A program made the position numbers and the translations under genes. A stretch of DNA of 64,000 nt, taken from the NCBI GenBank assembly GCA_008360955.1, contig LUCM01007949.1, positions 1 to 64,000 of the forward strand. The letters are read 5' to 3'. The stretch is from Fasciolopsis buskii (taxonomy: Eukaryota; Platyhelminthes; Trematoda; Plagiorchiida; Fasciolidae). The notes under the pieces are model-generated. The model did not search any database. It saw nothing but the letters and a program-made list of their open reading frames with translations, and was not told the DNA's origin. Of this stretch, positions 1 through 11,538 are shown in pieces. Position 1 is the stretch's first letter. Each line of letters begins with the position of its first letter.

Positions 1-125
1 GAATCCTCCCACTGCCGGTCAATTTACTCATTTGGCAGCACTTTGTAGGTCACTGTCCCTTTCTTGAAAAATGATGAACGTTGTTATTTCTTAATAAAGG
101 AAGTATAAGATAAAAGATAAAAGAA
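1..125 (+). mobile_element. SINE-A copy, 5' truncated by window edge
   Basis: The window opens inside the tRNA-like head (GAATCCTCCCACTGCCGGTC) and continues through the shared body (CATTTGGCAGCACTTTG) to the characteristic tail with TTATTTCTTAATAAAGG followed by repeated AAGATAAA units. The order and wording match the other SINE-A copies in the window. The A box and most of the head lie outside the window. Confidence 0.8.
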
Positions 126-273
126 ACGTATTCTTGACTAGATTGACAAGGAGACAAGGTATCATTGTAAGCCTCAATTGTATTCCTGTATTAGTAAACA
201 AAATCAAATGAACAATCGTCAATGCTATCGAATTTACGTGAAATCTGGGCGGCATGCAAATTCACGCACGTGT

Positions 274-289
274 GCACACACACACACAT
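274..289. repeat. (CA)n microsatellite
   Basis: A short alternating CA run, continuing as impure CA to about 297. The flanks up to 1140 hold no repeat or convincing exon that I can see. Confidence 0.85.
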
Positions 290-1139
290 ACACGCACCCA
301 GGTACATGTTTCACCAAACAATTCTACTTCGAATCCCTATTTTGGAAAATAGATTCTGCATTTTGCTTGCGCAGGAGGATTGTCAGTTCGTTGACCCTAA
401 AATGAAATGTTTTGCAATGTTAAGATTAATCGGTTTTCGCAAAGGGTATTTGCTGAACGGAATTCTGTGATTGCTAGCTTGCATACGGTTAACACGTTGA
501 ACATGGGAACTAAATACAATAATTAGGCAAATAGGTTAGCAGAAAACGATAACATTGTATTCTCTAGCACGGCAAAACAACTCATTCAACTCATTCCACA
601 TCGAACCGGACAAACTTGCGACCGTGTGATAATGCGGAACTTGCGTTTGAGTTACGACAAATATTACCGGAAGAAAAGCTAAAGGGAAAGAAATGGAGGA
701 AGGGTGAAATTCCGCCGAATGTTTGTTCTAGACTACGATACTAATCAGTGTTGTTATTTAAATCGAATCAAATGACTTTCAGTCTTGTCGATGTGATAAT
801 AATACGAGGTCACTGAGCACCGTAATCACGATAACCTACCGCCATTTCAACAAGAGTGAACCTATTCATCATGCAGTATCATCGCTGCACTTATCAGTAA
901 GAATCATGGACCGACGATACAGATGTTTTATTCTTGTTAGCATTCAGTGGCAGTTTATATTCAAACCATTGAAGTTGTCTAGTGTGGATTTTTAAATCCG
1001 TAACAGATATGATCTAAATCATGTGGTAATGTTTGACAAATCGTTTACGGCTTGCCCAATAATCGTATTATCTATGACTTTGGACTCGCGTTCGTTCATC
1101 CTGAATTCGTATCCAAATCCTGACGCGATAGACATGCAC

Positions 1140-1240
1140 TTTTGATGATTACTAACAAGGGTAAAAGAGTTATGCAGTACTCTTATGGTTTCTCAGCTTT
1201 CACTTGAACGTTGATCTTACATGATACGTGATGTCACGTA
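1140..1240 (+). mobile_element. SINE-B 3' fragment, diverged
   Basis: The stretch GATGATTACTAACAAGG, a GTTATGCAGTACTCTTATGG-like segment and a following TGATACGTGATG match, with many changes, the 3' half of SINE-B as seen at 52600-52705 (GATGATTCCTAACAAGG, CTGTACAGTG, TATCACGTGG). The tRNA-like head is missing. Confidence 0.5.
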
Positions 1241-1587
1241 CTATATGGACCTATCAAACGAACTCAAATGAATCAAGAAAATCCGTCTAACCGATGTGTA
1301 ATATTCTTATTCGTTTGACATTAATGCTTACATTCTTTCCTCTCTCGCGCCATTTGTTTACCTAACAACAATATGGACTATGGAATAATCGGAGACTTGA
1401 TTCGTATTCGGAAGTTGATGAATTATTGTCACCGTGTGAAATGAAATCTGAATTCCAGTTTGTGAAGTAGCACGAGGAAACAAATGTGGATTAAATGTCT
1501 TACTCAATCGAGTAATCATGTATCCGCCGTTCATGTGCTTGCTCCAGGCCTCCCTCATTCCCTGTGAGTGCATTTATTTCCTTTCAG

Positions 1588-1781
1588 GACTTGAATCGGC
1601 TATCCACATCATTCTTCTCGTAACCTTTCGGGTTTCCGTGGAGTTTGTCTGTTCTCATCCCGATGGTGTATTTTGTAACCACGATCTGTGTCAGAGGCTA
1701 CGAGGACTGTTCTGGTCCATCCTCAAATTCCATCGTGGACAAAATTTACCCAGTGATCCTAACAATTGTCGTTCTGTATAG
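1588..1781 (+). other. exon-like open frame, function unknown
   Basis: A strong polypyrimidine acceptor (TTATTTCCTTTCAG) ends at 1587 and is followed by a frame open to a TAG at 1779. The peptide has a hydrophobic start (SAIHIILLVTFRVSV) and then a cysteine-containing part (FVCSHPDGVFCNHDLCQRL). I recognise no domain. The opposite strand is also open and cysteine-rich over 1691-1930, so the coding strand is uncertain. An exon here is an inference from one good acceptor plus an open frame of ordinary length. No partner exon was found. Confidence 0.15.
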
Positions 1782-2140
1782 ATTTGACTTTTGCATCTGT
1801 CCCACGATCCTCTGTCCAGAGTGATTATATCATTACTTGAACTAAGTTTGCACGTTTCCGCGTTATCTTCACTCGAACATCTGTCTTCTTTATATTGTTG
1901 CACGCACTTGCCTTCATTAACAATACCCACTCAGTCCCCAATGTGTCGCTCGCAGTCACACTTGATTATCGGATCCTTAGTTCACCCAGCTTGGAGTCGC
2001 GATTAACCTCAACTGTTCATATGCCTACCCCGTCACACTAATGTTCCGCCACTTGCCATTCGAGAAACTGTAAGTGCTGGGTTGCCCTCTCGCTGTCTCT
2101 GTTCTTTCTGATTGGTCCGTTTTGGTCGTATATTCACCTG

Positions 2141-2313
2141 CTTTTATCTTCTTACTTGCTTTACTAATGAAATAACAATGTACGGTATTTTTTTAGGAAG
2201 TGGACTGCAGCCAACAGACGGCTGCCAAGTGGGGACGTTGACCGGCGGTGGGAGGATTCGAACCCGCCACTTTCACGTCCAAACGCTGCGACCTTATCCG
2301 TTTGGCCACTGCC
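2141..2313 (-). mobile_element. SINE-A copy, near full length
   Basis: Read on the minus strand it runs from a tRNA-like head with A-box-like TGGCCAAACGGATAAGG and B box GGTTCGAATCC, through GGCAGCCGTCTGTTGGC, to the TTGTTATTTCATTAGTAAAG tail. The acceptor-like ends of the head (GGCAGTG / CACCGCC) still largely pair. The frames read through it give peptides shared with the other copies; they belong to the repeat and are not genes. Confidence 0.85.
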
Positions 2314-2590
2314 AAATGAAGCAGAAAATCACTCACAACAGAGCCACATTTTACTAGTATTATTATATTTCCATTACTGTTCCTATTATTGTTATTACTA
2401 TTATATTTATACAATTTTTCATCATCATTTGACTTGGAATGAACCGTATTATTCCTCCATTGTCTATCCGTAACCAGTCATGTTTGAAGCTATCTACTGG
2501 CGTGAAAACCGAGTAGTAGCAAAATTTTGAACAAAACTACTCTATCGACGAAAGCAAGGCATCGGATTCGTGATCGTGGAACATCTGATC

Positions 2591-2765
2591 TTTTTTTTTA
2601 AATCTTTTTACTTCCTTTTATTAGTGGACAGCAACGCACATAATTTACAACTGGAGATTCGTGGCCAGCCGGGAGCTGCCAAATAGGGAAATTGATCGGC
2701 CGTGGGAAAACTCGAACCCCGCGAACCTCGGCTTAAAAGGCCATGCTGCTGACGGTTGGACTACT
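2591..2765 (-). mobile_element. SINE-A copy, diverged
   Basis: It keeps the family order on the minus strand: a head with a shifted GGGGTTCGAG B-box region, GGCAGCTCCCGGCTGGCC, and a tail rich in AAAAGGAAGTAAAAAGAT. The A-box region is strongly mutated, so Pol III transcription is unlikely. Confidence 0.65.
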
Positions 2766-3093
2766 GGTCAGTTGACATTTGCACATTCGTGCACTTTCAG
2801 CAACTTTCATTCCCTTATGCGAGAAGTACGTTTGTCCACCTACCTGCATGCATGCTCGCTGGGGATGCGAGAGTGGGGGTGGTCGTGTGGACCAAAAAGC
2901 AGTTGACTGTGCACGTGATCTGTCCTTCCCACAGACGATTAACGTTAGCATTGCATGCATATTTGTCGCAAGAGTAACACAGGACAGAGCGTTACAAATC
3001 AGCTACCCTGCAAAGTTCAATGGTTTTTAATTTTTGCTGTTACACGCAACGAATAAACTGTTCAACAGACGCTTATCGCAACAGTTATGCTAT

Positions 3094-3097
<4 letters not shown>

Positions 3098-3128
<31 letters not shown>
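3098..3128. repeat. (AT)n microsatellite
   Basis: An uninterrupted AT alternation of about 30 bases. No gene context. Confidence 0.9.
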
Positions 3129-3130
<2 letters not shown>

Positions 3131-3236
3131 AAAATCCGAATATTGATTGTGTTGTCGGGAACATTGTGAAGGATAAAGACAACGAGCGAAGAAGGAGAAA
3201 GAAAAAGAAACAGAGTTCGGAACACATGCTAGTTCT

Positions 3237-3600
3237 TCTATTCGCCAGCTCCACATAACCGGCCATCTATAGGGATCCATCAGTCCTCTACAGGCTTGTT
3301 ACTATCCGGTTGCCAAAACCGAAGTAGAGGATTGACTTAAGAGACTCTAAGCCAAGCCCAGGACCTAAGGGTCTAACCCACACGGCAGCAGGACAATCTG
3401 AGGATCGCGTAACCCACTGGAAGCCGGTGATTGATTGTTCATTTCATACGCCTTTCTGATAGAGCATCCTGGGTGTTCAGTGCACCTGCACGCTACGGAC
3501 GTCGGTGAGCACAGAGTCACGTGTTTCGTACGCCGCCTTTGGTTGGTTTTGAATTGAGGTTTTACCAATTTTCCTAGACTGATTAAATAATCAGTCAACC
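3237..3600 (-). repeat. dispersed repeat family C, copy 1
   Basis: Its reverse complement aligns over most of its length with 10888-11262. Shared landmarks in order are AGGTTGACT, AAACCAACCA, TGCTCACC, a CTCAGATTGTCCTGCTGCC segment, GTGTGGGTTAG, GTAACAAGCC, GGATCCC and TTATGTGGA. In the frame reading QIVLLPCGL (QIVLQPCGL in the other copy) three of the few changes in the core are at third codon positions. The family is not recognised. It may be a SINE, the end of a longer element, or a duplicated coding segment. Confidence 0.6.
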
Positions 3601-3894
3601 CGGTCTTGGCACTTTATTTGGAAAATCCGCGTCACGAGAAGGCAGTTTATAGGATTTCCTCCACCAAGGTTATTTCAGGCACCGATCATTTGAGAAATTT
3701 CGAAAGGCGTTCAGGGCGAGTAGCCAACTTGGAACCTGAGATACCCACCGCCGACCATGCTAAGGCATTCGGAATCTCCTGGTATCCCCAAAAATGTGCA
3801 CGCTTTTACTAGGTTCTCGTGAGAATCTTACTCAAGAATCGCATGGTAATTTAAATGCGATTCCAGTGACAACCATACAAAGAGATGTTTGGAC

Positions 3895-4250
3895 ATAAGT
3901 ATACCAGTCGCACATACCTGTGCAGTAGCAATATAACCAAGAAACGGGGTAATATTTATACTTGGGATTAGTATTCGAAATTCGGTCGGTTACGGTGACC
4001 AGCGGATACGAGTTACCAATAGATACCGAATTGGCTTCGATGTAAGCCACACGAATGAAATCAACAATAAGACCACTACAGAACGGAAAGATGTTCCAGT
4101 TATATTTACACCTCATGGATTTATACACCAAGTTAGAAATATCCCGATTGGTGGGATACGTTCTGTCAAGCCATGTTCGCGGAATGTTTGGATTTGACGA
4201 CCGCTTATCGAAGCGATTCTCATTGGACGCTTTTCTACGCAGGTTAGTAT
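3895..4250 (-). repeat. dispersed repeat family D, copy 1
   Basis: The minus strand here matches the plus strand of 51238-51590 over about 300 bases. In one frame both copies read NSYPL-V-VTDRIS-TN and six of the twelve codon changes compared in that block are silent, which suggests descent from coding sequence. The minus-strand frame ends at a donor-like CACAG|GTATGT near 3922. An adjacent conserved block (4115-4250) is in another frame and ends with a stop at the same place in both copies. The segment is therefore either a decayed element or gene, or two separate exons. No protein family was recognised. Confidence 0.55.
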
Positions 4251-4699
4251 GAAGCTGAACTGGATTGTATCACGTGGTTTGCTTGTAAACGCTTTCGGTA
4301 CAATTTCGTTTTTCAATCTGTTTAGGGAACACCCTACTGAAAATAAAACTAGTAGTTCTAATCCCATTAAAGACATACTATTCGAAATAGTTGGAGGTCA
4401 TTTCACTTGCCTGTTTTACTAGACGAAACACGTTACTGTATTCTATCCCGATTATATGAAACAAGCTAGTATACAAGTATACGAATCGATCATGCTAATA
4501 GACCCAATTTGCAAATGACACGTGTGCAATTGTATATTTCGTACGGTTAAGAAAAATCTAAGGTAAAAGTTTAGTCACGACTAGTGATATTTGAAACAAA
4601 CTTCCGTGTGTTGACAACCCGCAACTGGTTCACGAAAAGACAAGATTTGACAGCACCATCCGTATTCTGACTAGCCAATAACAGTGAATTTTTTCCTAC

Positions 4700-4894
4700 C
4701 TGTAGTCTCTCAATAAGATTTTCGTATTCCGAATTCCGGTAGCAAGTGCATTTTGACCAATCAGTTCCACACAAAAATCTCTCCGTGTTCGGAAATGAAC
4801 TATCTTTTGGCCTGACCGTGAAAGCAAACTGGGATTCAATCCAGCAAAATTGCAACCAGCACCAAAAACAACGGTGAAAACGGGACAAGCCTGA
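4700..4894 (-). other. exon-like open frame, phase 2 in and out
   Basis: On the minus strand a 64-codon frame lies between an AG at 4895-4896 and a donor CTACAG|GTAGGA. It would start and end in intron phase 2. The peptide contains CPVFTVVFGAGCNFAGLNP and later a block around FCVELIGQ. No family was recognised. The acceptor has a weak pyrimidine tract. A second minus-strand frame is open over the same bases, so this could be chance. Confidence 0.18.
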
Positions 4895-4934
4895 CTAATC
4901 ACAAGATATTTCGTAGAAACCTGGTAGCTCATGA

Positions 4935-6590
4935 TTCAAGTCGACCGTAAACCTTATTGGTTTTCTATTCTATACCTTCCCTAATTTATAATTTCGTGTA
5001 CTGTTTTTTTTTAAATGTTCAGTCATTCATTCAAGACTAGTTCGGCTTGTGGATAAGAAATCCCTGTTGCAAACTGCAATTCATGTTGGAACAAAAATCG
5101 GCTAACACTGCATGCACCAGAAGACGGAGATTATAGCCGACACTGTGGAACAAGGTAAACATTAGTCATTGTGGGACATTTTGTTTTCAGATATTAATAT
5201 TTCTAATTGTCATTGCAGCTGATTTATTGTTTGTCACGCCGAAATTGTTTGTGTTGTAGATATGAAAATAAGAACCGCACAAGACAATGGAACACGGGTC
5301 CTGGGAGGATGCTTCAAAATCGAACCGTATTTTCATCGTCGATGAACAGCAGATTTTTGGAACAACTAATCGTCTAGTTGGAACTTCTCTTTCAAGTAAA
5401 ATGACCTTTATTCGTATTAGGAGTTTGAGTAGACCAAGCCAGTACTCTTTTTTGGTGATTCTGCCTGCAAACTACGTGGTGCATTCCGTTGGGGCTTCTC
5501 TGCAGACTGTGTAAACAACCAGTCAGTGCGAACCGTGCTGATACGTGAACATTCAGTTGAAAAATGCCTTAACCAGTAATATTAGCCCATATATATATAT
5601 ATTCCACCAAACAATGCATCAGCCATTTCACATATAAAATGTATGATTTTCAAATGAACTTTAATGTTTCCTTCACGTACCGTGAACTTCTCATTGCCTT
5701 TGCTCGCGTAGTTTGAATCCGGCGTCAACTCAGCGCAAAACTTGTGCTTATCTTGTGTTGATTCTGGATCCAAATTGCTATTTCACGTCGAATTACGGTA
5801 ACGGTTAATTTAATACTGTTCTTTGTGGAGCCACTAACCAACTTCAGCATTCAATTTACTCTTCTGAAACCATGAAAATACGGTACAAATGTGTTTATCT
5901 TTGTTATCAGTTGTGCATACACGTCTCGACAGAACCGAGATGCGCACTCCGCAAAAACAATTGGAACGACAAACTTCATAGCCAATAGGTTAACTTGAAT
6001 TGATTCTTGACCGTTTAGTCGTACACATCGATATCACGTGATACGGGATTGCAGAAACGAAGCTTACCAAAGGGTCATTTTCAAAATGAATTTACGTCAA
6101 ATTTTTTTGGTCTATACAATCACACATTGATTTTCTCCTGTGAAATTGACTATGATGTTTTGGTTTGGTTTCCTTCCCAATACTTTTTAACTAGAACGAC
6201 TTGATGCATACAATGAAGTGACAAAATGAGATGAAACATTCTCAGATAGAAAAGTTTTTCTTCACACAAAGATATTGGAATGTTTTCCTAAAGACCACTA
6301 ATCGCATGTACTCAACTCGGCATCGCCATCGCCATCCATTCCCAGTGACTCTCGACACATTTTACGGAATCAGATTGTGCTTTTATGTTCGATCAATTCC
6401 ACGCACCTCTTTATCGGCCCGTTAATTCGTCAATGATTTTGCTACATTCAACTTGGGAATAAAAAGAGTAATTTGAACTTTTCTTTCTAAATCAGTTAGT
6501 ATCGTCAGACAAATGTGGTACCGAGGGCAATCTTTGGAGCCATGACTAATTGCTCATAATCGGTCACTTGTTAATATATTTCCCAACCAG
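4935..6590. other. no feature recognised
   Basis: AT-rich sequence with a short (TA)n run at 5586-5601. I see no SINE, no convincing exon and no RNA gene. Confidence 0.5.
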
Positions 6591-6592
6591 AC

Positions 6593-6760
6593 TGGTTGTG
6601 GTCAAATCGATAAGGTCTCGACGTTTGCGAGTAAGGTTTGCGGTTTCGAATCCTACCATCACCGGCGAACTTACCCACTTGACAGCCTTCTTTTGGCCGC
6701 TGTCCCCTTCCTATAAATATACTGTATATTGTTATTTCATTATTGCAGCAAGCAAATGAC
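6593..6760 (+). mobile_element. SINE-A copy
   Basis: The head reads TGGTCAAATCGATAAGGTC, then a B-box-like GGTTTCGAATCC with one inserted base, then a body with GACAGCCTTCTTTTGGCCGC and the end TATTGTTATTTCATTATTG. The tail is decayed after the TTATTTCATTA motif. Confidence 0.8.
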
Positions 6761-6869
6761 GAAAGAACCAAAAAGAAAAAGAGTAGTATGCGACTAGGTG
6801 TAGCAAATAAAAGAATTAGCAATTTTTAACCCCTTATCAATTGGTAGTTTTGATAGAGTTGGATTTTCA

Positions 6870-6962
6870 TGAAATAATTTATCACGTGGTATTACTACTT
6901 CACTCACCATTAAGAAACCATGGCAACATTACAAAACTGTTTCATTTTTGTTAGGAATTGAA
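6870..6962 (-). mobile_element. SINE-B 3' fragment
   Basis: It contains TTTATCACGTGGTATTAC, ACTCACCATTAAGAAACCAT and TTTTTGTTAGGAATTG, which are the 3' landmarks of SINE-B read on the minus strand (compare 39810-39900). The tRNA-like part is absent. Confidence 0.65.
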
Positions 6963-9056
6963 TTTCCAGATGTTCGTAAAGGGATAGACCATGAAGCAAG
7001 ATCAAAGTTGTCTCGTTTGTGGTCCAAAACTTGTCAGAACATACTGAACTGAATTCAGCTGTTCTTTTTTTGGAAACTTTATGTTTAGTTAACCATCTAT
7101 CTAGCTCGCTTGCTGCTTATCCATGAAACCAACGCGTCGCGTGTTGACATGATCCTAGTCAGTATCAATCGGCCAATCATTAGAAGTTTCCACTAGGTCA
7201 TTTCATTTATTCTTCAGATTTACCTCATTGTTACGGGATGATTGTCATGATTCCAGTCAATCGTGACCTGGAAAACGGACCAATGGATTGGTAGCCATGT
7301 CAACCGAGAGAAGTGTCGTGAAACCTGGCGAAAAAATCACACCGTCTAATCTCATTTCAACCGGTTGTTCGACTTGAGATTTTGCCGCCCGAAATGGTGC
7401 AATGTTGCTATTGCTGTCTCCGTCGTCGTCATCATCGTAGTCCTTGTTGTTGTCTGTTTGTTAGTTAGTTTGTTTGTTTGACTGTTTGTTTGTTTTTCGC
7501 ACAATCAACAATGCATCCACCGGCTTGTGATTTGCTTCCGCCAACTATACACCTTATTTGATTTACACGGCTAACCAGGTGCAATTGAAGAGATGTCTGC
7601 CACCGCATTCTATCACACCTGTTCAAAAATTAGAATGCCACTCCCGAAAATCAAACACCTTCCATCAGTCTGGACGTGGTAGAAAAAAAGTATTGTCTTT
7701 TGTCGATCCAGCTAAAATTGGTCATTATAAAATTTTATAGAGTTACTGTTTTGATGTATTCACACTTTCTCAACCTCATGGGTCGGTCACACTGAACCGC
7801 ATAGTAGGGTGGCTTTGATCTCATTGTCCCATATGATTGCAAATATACCCGCCTTTCTGTGTTTTCAAAATCCCCTATCACTCGTATCCACATTGACAAA
7901 CGTTTGGCCTATTCACGGCAAACGACACAAGTCTACTTTGGCATGAAATATTTATCAAATCGAACTCTACAAATCATGACTTACGGGGTTAATGTTGACA
8001 TAGTTAGTCATGGAATCCTGGTTGCAAAACGTACCCGGAACATTTGCTCAGATGTGTCGACCAGTGCTGACAAAGAACACGCAGACAGATTGATATCCGG
8101 ACAGGTGAAACTGATCGATTCAATCGATCACAATTTAAGGCGGAATTCATGTTTTGGTGTTAGAAATCCCAGACTATCGATGAAAAAGACAATGCCCACC
8201 TAAAAACACCGTTTGTAGAGGATAAATTACCAAAAAAAACAAATACACTCCTTTCGTAGTTCGAAACTGTGGTGAGTTATACACGTTCACTGACTGAACA
8301 GATCGTGCGTAGTAAGACAAATCTTCGGGTCTATTAATTTGCAAACTTAAATTTGCTTTGACTATTGCCACGCCGGGTTATATTAAATGACTAACCATTT
8401 ATGGAAGAGAGTTTTTAGCTTTTTCAATAATTAGTGATGCCGGTAAGTTTTGTGAAGTCACAAATGATATTCTGTCCCTTATATCACCTCTCGTCGTGTT
8501 ATCAATTCGGAACAAATAGAGTCCGGATGCTGAGGATGTACCGCGTTCTAGAAGTTACAAAATTCGTGGACTTTCATTTTAACATGGTACATTAAACGTT
8601 CTATGCATTTTTCATCTTCTAAAGTTTCCCCGGTAACTCAGAAGGGAAAACAATAATCTTTCTTTTGTTTTACTCGTCACATTGAACGATAGCCTATCAG
8701 ATTAGTAGTATTGAAGAGACTTGGTGACGATGTATTATTAATGAAATAACTGTTGTTATAAATGTCGGAATTCCAGTTAGACAGTTCTCTTCCCATAGTT
8801 TTAACCGCGACTGTACATTGACAGAAGCACTTCACCGACAACTGGAAGGTGATTGGTTTCAAAACTTCAGCCCCAAATAGTATTTCAATGCACTTTTCGT
8901 ACCCGTGGGTGACGTTTTAAGGTACTTTCATGCAATAACAGTGCTAATTCAGCACAAATAACCTGCAAAAGAGTAAAAATGTGATTGATCCGGGCTTTTC
9001 GCTCATCTCGCTAGAGGACTTATTGTTTGTGTTTCAGCTCCACTTTCAGATAATAT
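6963..9056. other. no firm feature; TTTG-rich tract
   Basis: An impure (TTTG)n/(TTAG)n tract lies at 7455-7497. A 114-codon plus-strand frame at 7859-8203 is the longest locally, but it lacks a clear acceptor or recognisable domain and is within chance expectation. Confidence 0.45.
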
Positions 9057-9074
9057 AAATATATATATATATAT
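9057..9074. repeat. (TA)n microsatellite
   Basis: A short alternating TA run about 40 bases before the inverted SINE pair. Confidence 0.85.
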
Positions 9075-9111
9075 GACTGTAACATTATTTCCAGTTTTTA
9101 CTGTGTCCTTC

Positions 9112-9255
9112 TTATTCTTTCCCATTTATTTCCTTTAGGAATCAAATGAAGTGTACACCTGCTCGAAATGGGTCACGGCTGGTGAAGGGCTCCGTGGTAG
9201 GAACGTTGACCGGTGAACGGAGAGTTGGATCCACAGAGTTTCACGGTGAAACCTT
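9112..9255 (-). mobile_element. SINE-A copy, left arm of a head-to-head pair
   Basis: Matched landmarks on the minus strand include the CCGGTCAACGTTCC region and the body and tail (CATTTGATTCCTAAAGGAAA). The head is strongly diverged. It abuts another SINE-A in opposite orientation. Confidence 0.6.
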
Positions 9256-9267
9256 CGGATGTTGTCC

Positions 9268-9447
9268 GGCAGTGGCTAAGCGGATAAGGCCTCGGCGTTT
9301 GCAAATGAAGGTCGCGGGTTCGAATCCCCCACCCGCCCGTCAAGCTTCCTCAATTGGCAGCCCTCTGTTGGCTGCGGACTCCTTCCCGGAGAATGGCCTA
9401 CATTATTATTTCATTAATAAACAGTAAAAAAATAAGTTAAAAGATAC
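9268..9447 (+). mobile_element. SINE-A copy, right arm of a head-to-head pair
   Basis: A well preserved head GGCAGTGGCTAAGCGGATAA with B box GGTTCGAATCC, a body with GGCAGCCCTCTGTTGGCTGC and a tail TTATTTCATTAATAAACAG followed by A-rich sequence and AAAAGATAC. The A box and B box are close to consensus. Confidence 0.85.
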
Positions 9448-9675
9448 TTGACCATGGCAAGTCAGTGGGCTTTCTCGAAGCTTACTGAATCTGTGTTGTC
9501 TGAACACTTTCTATTCTATTTGGATACAAAAGGCCTGTTCAGCATGCATTCCGTTAGTGCGAATGGTCCAACAAAATAACCATATTCGTGTTCGGACAAA
9601 TCCGACAGGCAAATGTCCCATTTAGGCAGATCCTACTTGTCATGGTTTTGAAGAGAGTTAAACGTTAATCTTTAC

Positions 9676-9951
9676 CCAGTGAAAATCTGGGATTTTCCTA
9701 TTGCCCAGCGACCATGCTGAAGGAACATTCGCGGGGAAAGCAACCTTCCAAAACCGATTAAATTGAAAAGATGTAACCGTAAAGGGTTGGAAGCCCACGT
9801 CACGGGTGAAGTCATCAACGTGCCGAATTACTTCCATACTCATTCTAAATAATTCTTGTAACTGGAAAATTTTTCCTAACGTGAAAAGTTCCCGACCATA
9901 CAAAGGACCTAAACCAGACGAATATTCTGACAGCTCGGCCACGAAGCCGTG
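9676..9951 (-). other. exon-like open frame, 92 codons, phase 0 to 0
   Basis: On the minus strand an acceptor TCATCTCCAG is followed by 92 open codons to a donor CACTGG|GTAAAG, giving an exon that is a multiple of three. The peptide is a plausible soluble sequence (VDDFTRDVGFQPFTVTSFQF followed by an FWKVAFPANVPSAW block) without low complexity. I do not recognise the family. Codon positions show no strong purine bias at position one. It stands between two SINE-A copies. It may be an exon of an unidentified gene or a chance frame. Confidence 0.25.
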
Positions 9952-10497
9952 CTGGAGATGATTCGAAGATTTTACTTGAGGATATTTTGATCACCCGCCC
10001 CTGTCCATGAATTACGTAAACACATAGAACTTTTGGAGTTCGGCTGTCAGAGCGAAATTCCGTAAGAAATCAACCAACATTCACGGGCCCTGATTAGTCA
10101 CATAGATCGTCTTCGGGTGACTTCACTTCTCGCGCTCTTCTACTAACTTACTTCGTACCTCACGAATTCAATAGAAATTGCAATTTTGTTTGTGAACATG
10201 TGCCTGTAAGTAGGGGACCCGTCGATGACGGCTTTTCGTGCATCCGGTTGGCTAGAGAGCTAAGAAGCTGGAGAGCATACGAATTCAATCAAAATCAAAT
10301 GGATTGATTGGTTCTGGATGAAGGTGGGATCTGTGAATTATCCAATTATGTAAGCCGGTGGTCCTAAATCAAATATTACCAAACTACTGCAAAGATGAAG
10401 AACAATACAACTGTGTACGTAAGATGATATTTTTTTTAAAAATAAGGAAATCTATCTGGCAAGGTTACGGATGTCCTTTCAGTTGATCGAATATTTG

Positions 10498-10671
10498 TAT
10501 TTTACTTTTACTTCCTGCATTAATAAAATAACAAGGTAGATTATTTTCAAGAAGGAGGCCGTGGCCAGCGGAATGTTACTAAGTAGGGAATCTGACCGGC
10601 AGTGGCAGGATTGGAACCGGTGACCTTCATATCCAAGGGCCACAACATCATTCGGTTGACCACCGCCGGTT
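10498..10671 (-). mobile_element. SINE-A copy
   Basis: The minus-strand head GGCGGTGGTCAACCGAATGA and its T-arm region CCGGTTCCAATCC (B box with one change) are followed by a mutated body and the tail TTATTTTATTAATGCAGG. The CCACCGCCGG end of the head, as written on the plus strand, is intact. Confidence 0.8.
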
Positions 10672-10887
10672 GAAGCAAAGTTTGGATGAAGATATATAGA
10701 AAACACATCTCCTAATACCTCGTTATGGCCGGGATGAATGTCTCAGTCTTTCCATCTTCTACCCGTGACGAAATCCATTCGAAATGCTCCGAAATAATTT
10801 GCCTCATTTAGTCTCTGTTGAGAAAGTCATACGCAGTGCCATCTTCCCAATAAAGTATGAAGCTTAAAGCGAATGCCTAGAAAGCTC

Positions 10888-11262
10888 CACGAGGTTGACT
10901 AGTCTTTAGTAATTAGTCCAATGAGAGCGAACTAAACCGTGATTCCAAACCAACCACGGACGGAATACGCAGCGTACGACTGCATGCTCACCAGCATCAG
11001 TGGAACAGTGGTGTATTGGGCACCTTGGATGCCTAGCCAATCCGAAGGGCATATGAAACAGTCACCGGTTCACAGTGATTTATGTGGCTCTCAGATCGTC
11101 CTACAGCCTTGTGGGTTAGGCCATTTGGTCAAAGAATCGGAGAACGGGTCTTTACATCAACTCCTTATTTCATTTCGTGCAACCGCGTAGTAGTAAGAAG
11201 CCCACAGGTGTATTGTGGATCCCCGTTGATAGCCGATAATGTGGAAATGGAATGGAAGAACT
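10888..11262 (+). repeat. dispersed repeat family C, copy 2
   Basis: The partner of 3237-3600 in opposite orientation. It carries CCAAACCAACCACGGACGG, ATGCTCACCAGCA, CTCAGATCGTCCTACAGCC, TTGTGGGTTAGGCC and the end GTGGATCCCCGTTGATAGCC. The best conserved stretch is the frame reading GSQIVLQPCGL. The flanks outside these limits do not align by eye. Confidence 0.6.
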
Positions 11263-11371
11263 GCTGTGAGTGGTGAATTCTGCATATCGTTTCTTTTTCT
11301 TTTTCATTTTTCGCTCAATGTTTTTATCTTTCGCCATGATTCCGACAGCACACTATCTGCGCTCGGATTTC

Positions 11372-11391
11372 TGCATATATATATATATATA
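11372..11391. repeat. (AT)n microsatellite
   Basis: An alternating AT run, about 150 bases before a second longer one. Confidence 0.85.
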
Positions 11392-11538
11392 TTACCAGAA
11401 TCGAATCTGTAGCATCAGGAGTGTGCATGGAAGCTCTTCGTCGAAGAGTCCACAGAGGAACCACAACTGTGATTCACTGATAATGTTTTGTCAGTTGGGC
11501 TTAGCCAACCTTAGGAACGAGGGCCCAGTGCCCCAGAA

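Noticed and set aside
1691..1930. A cysteine-rich minus-strand peptide as a secreted protein
   Set aside because: It has no signal peptide and no splice context, and the opposite strand with a better acceptor is also open.
2193..2414. Open frames with arginine-rich peptides of the type GDGRIRTRD recurring in several places (also 6571-6822, 36703-36897, 49493-49708)
   Set aside because: They are read through the tRNA-like head of SINE-A copies, where the B box GGTTCGAATCC encodes the recurring residues. Such peptides are repeat artefacts, not genes.
7859..8203. A 114-codon plus-strand frame as an exon
   Set aside because: I could not find a convincing acceptor or a recognisable motif; the frame is not longer than chance allows.
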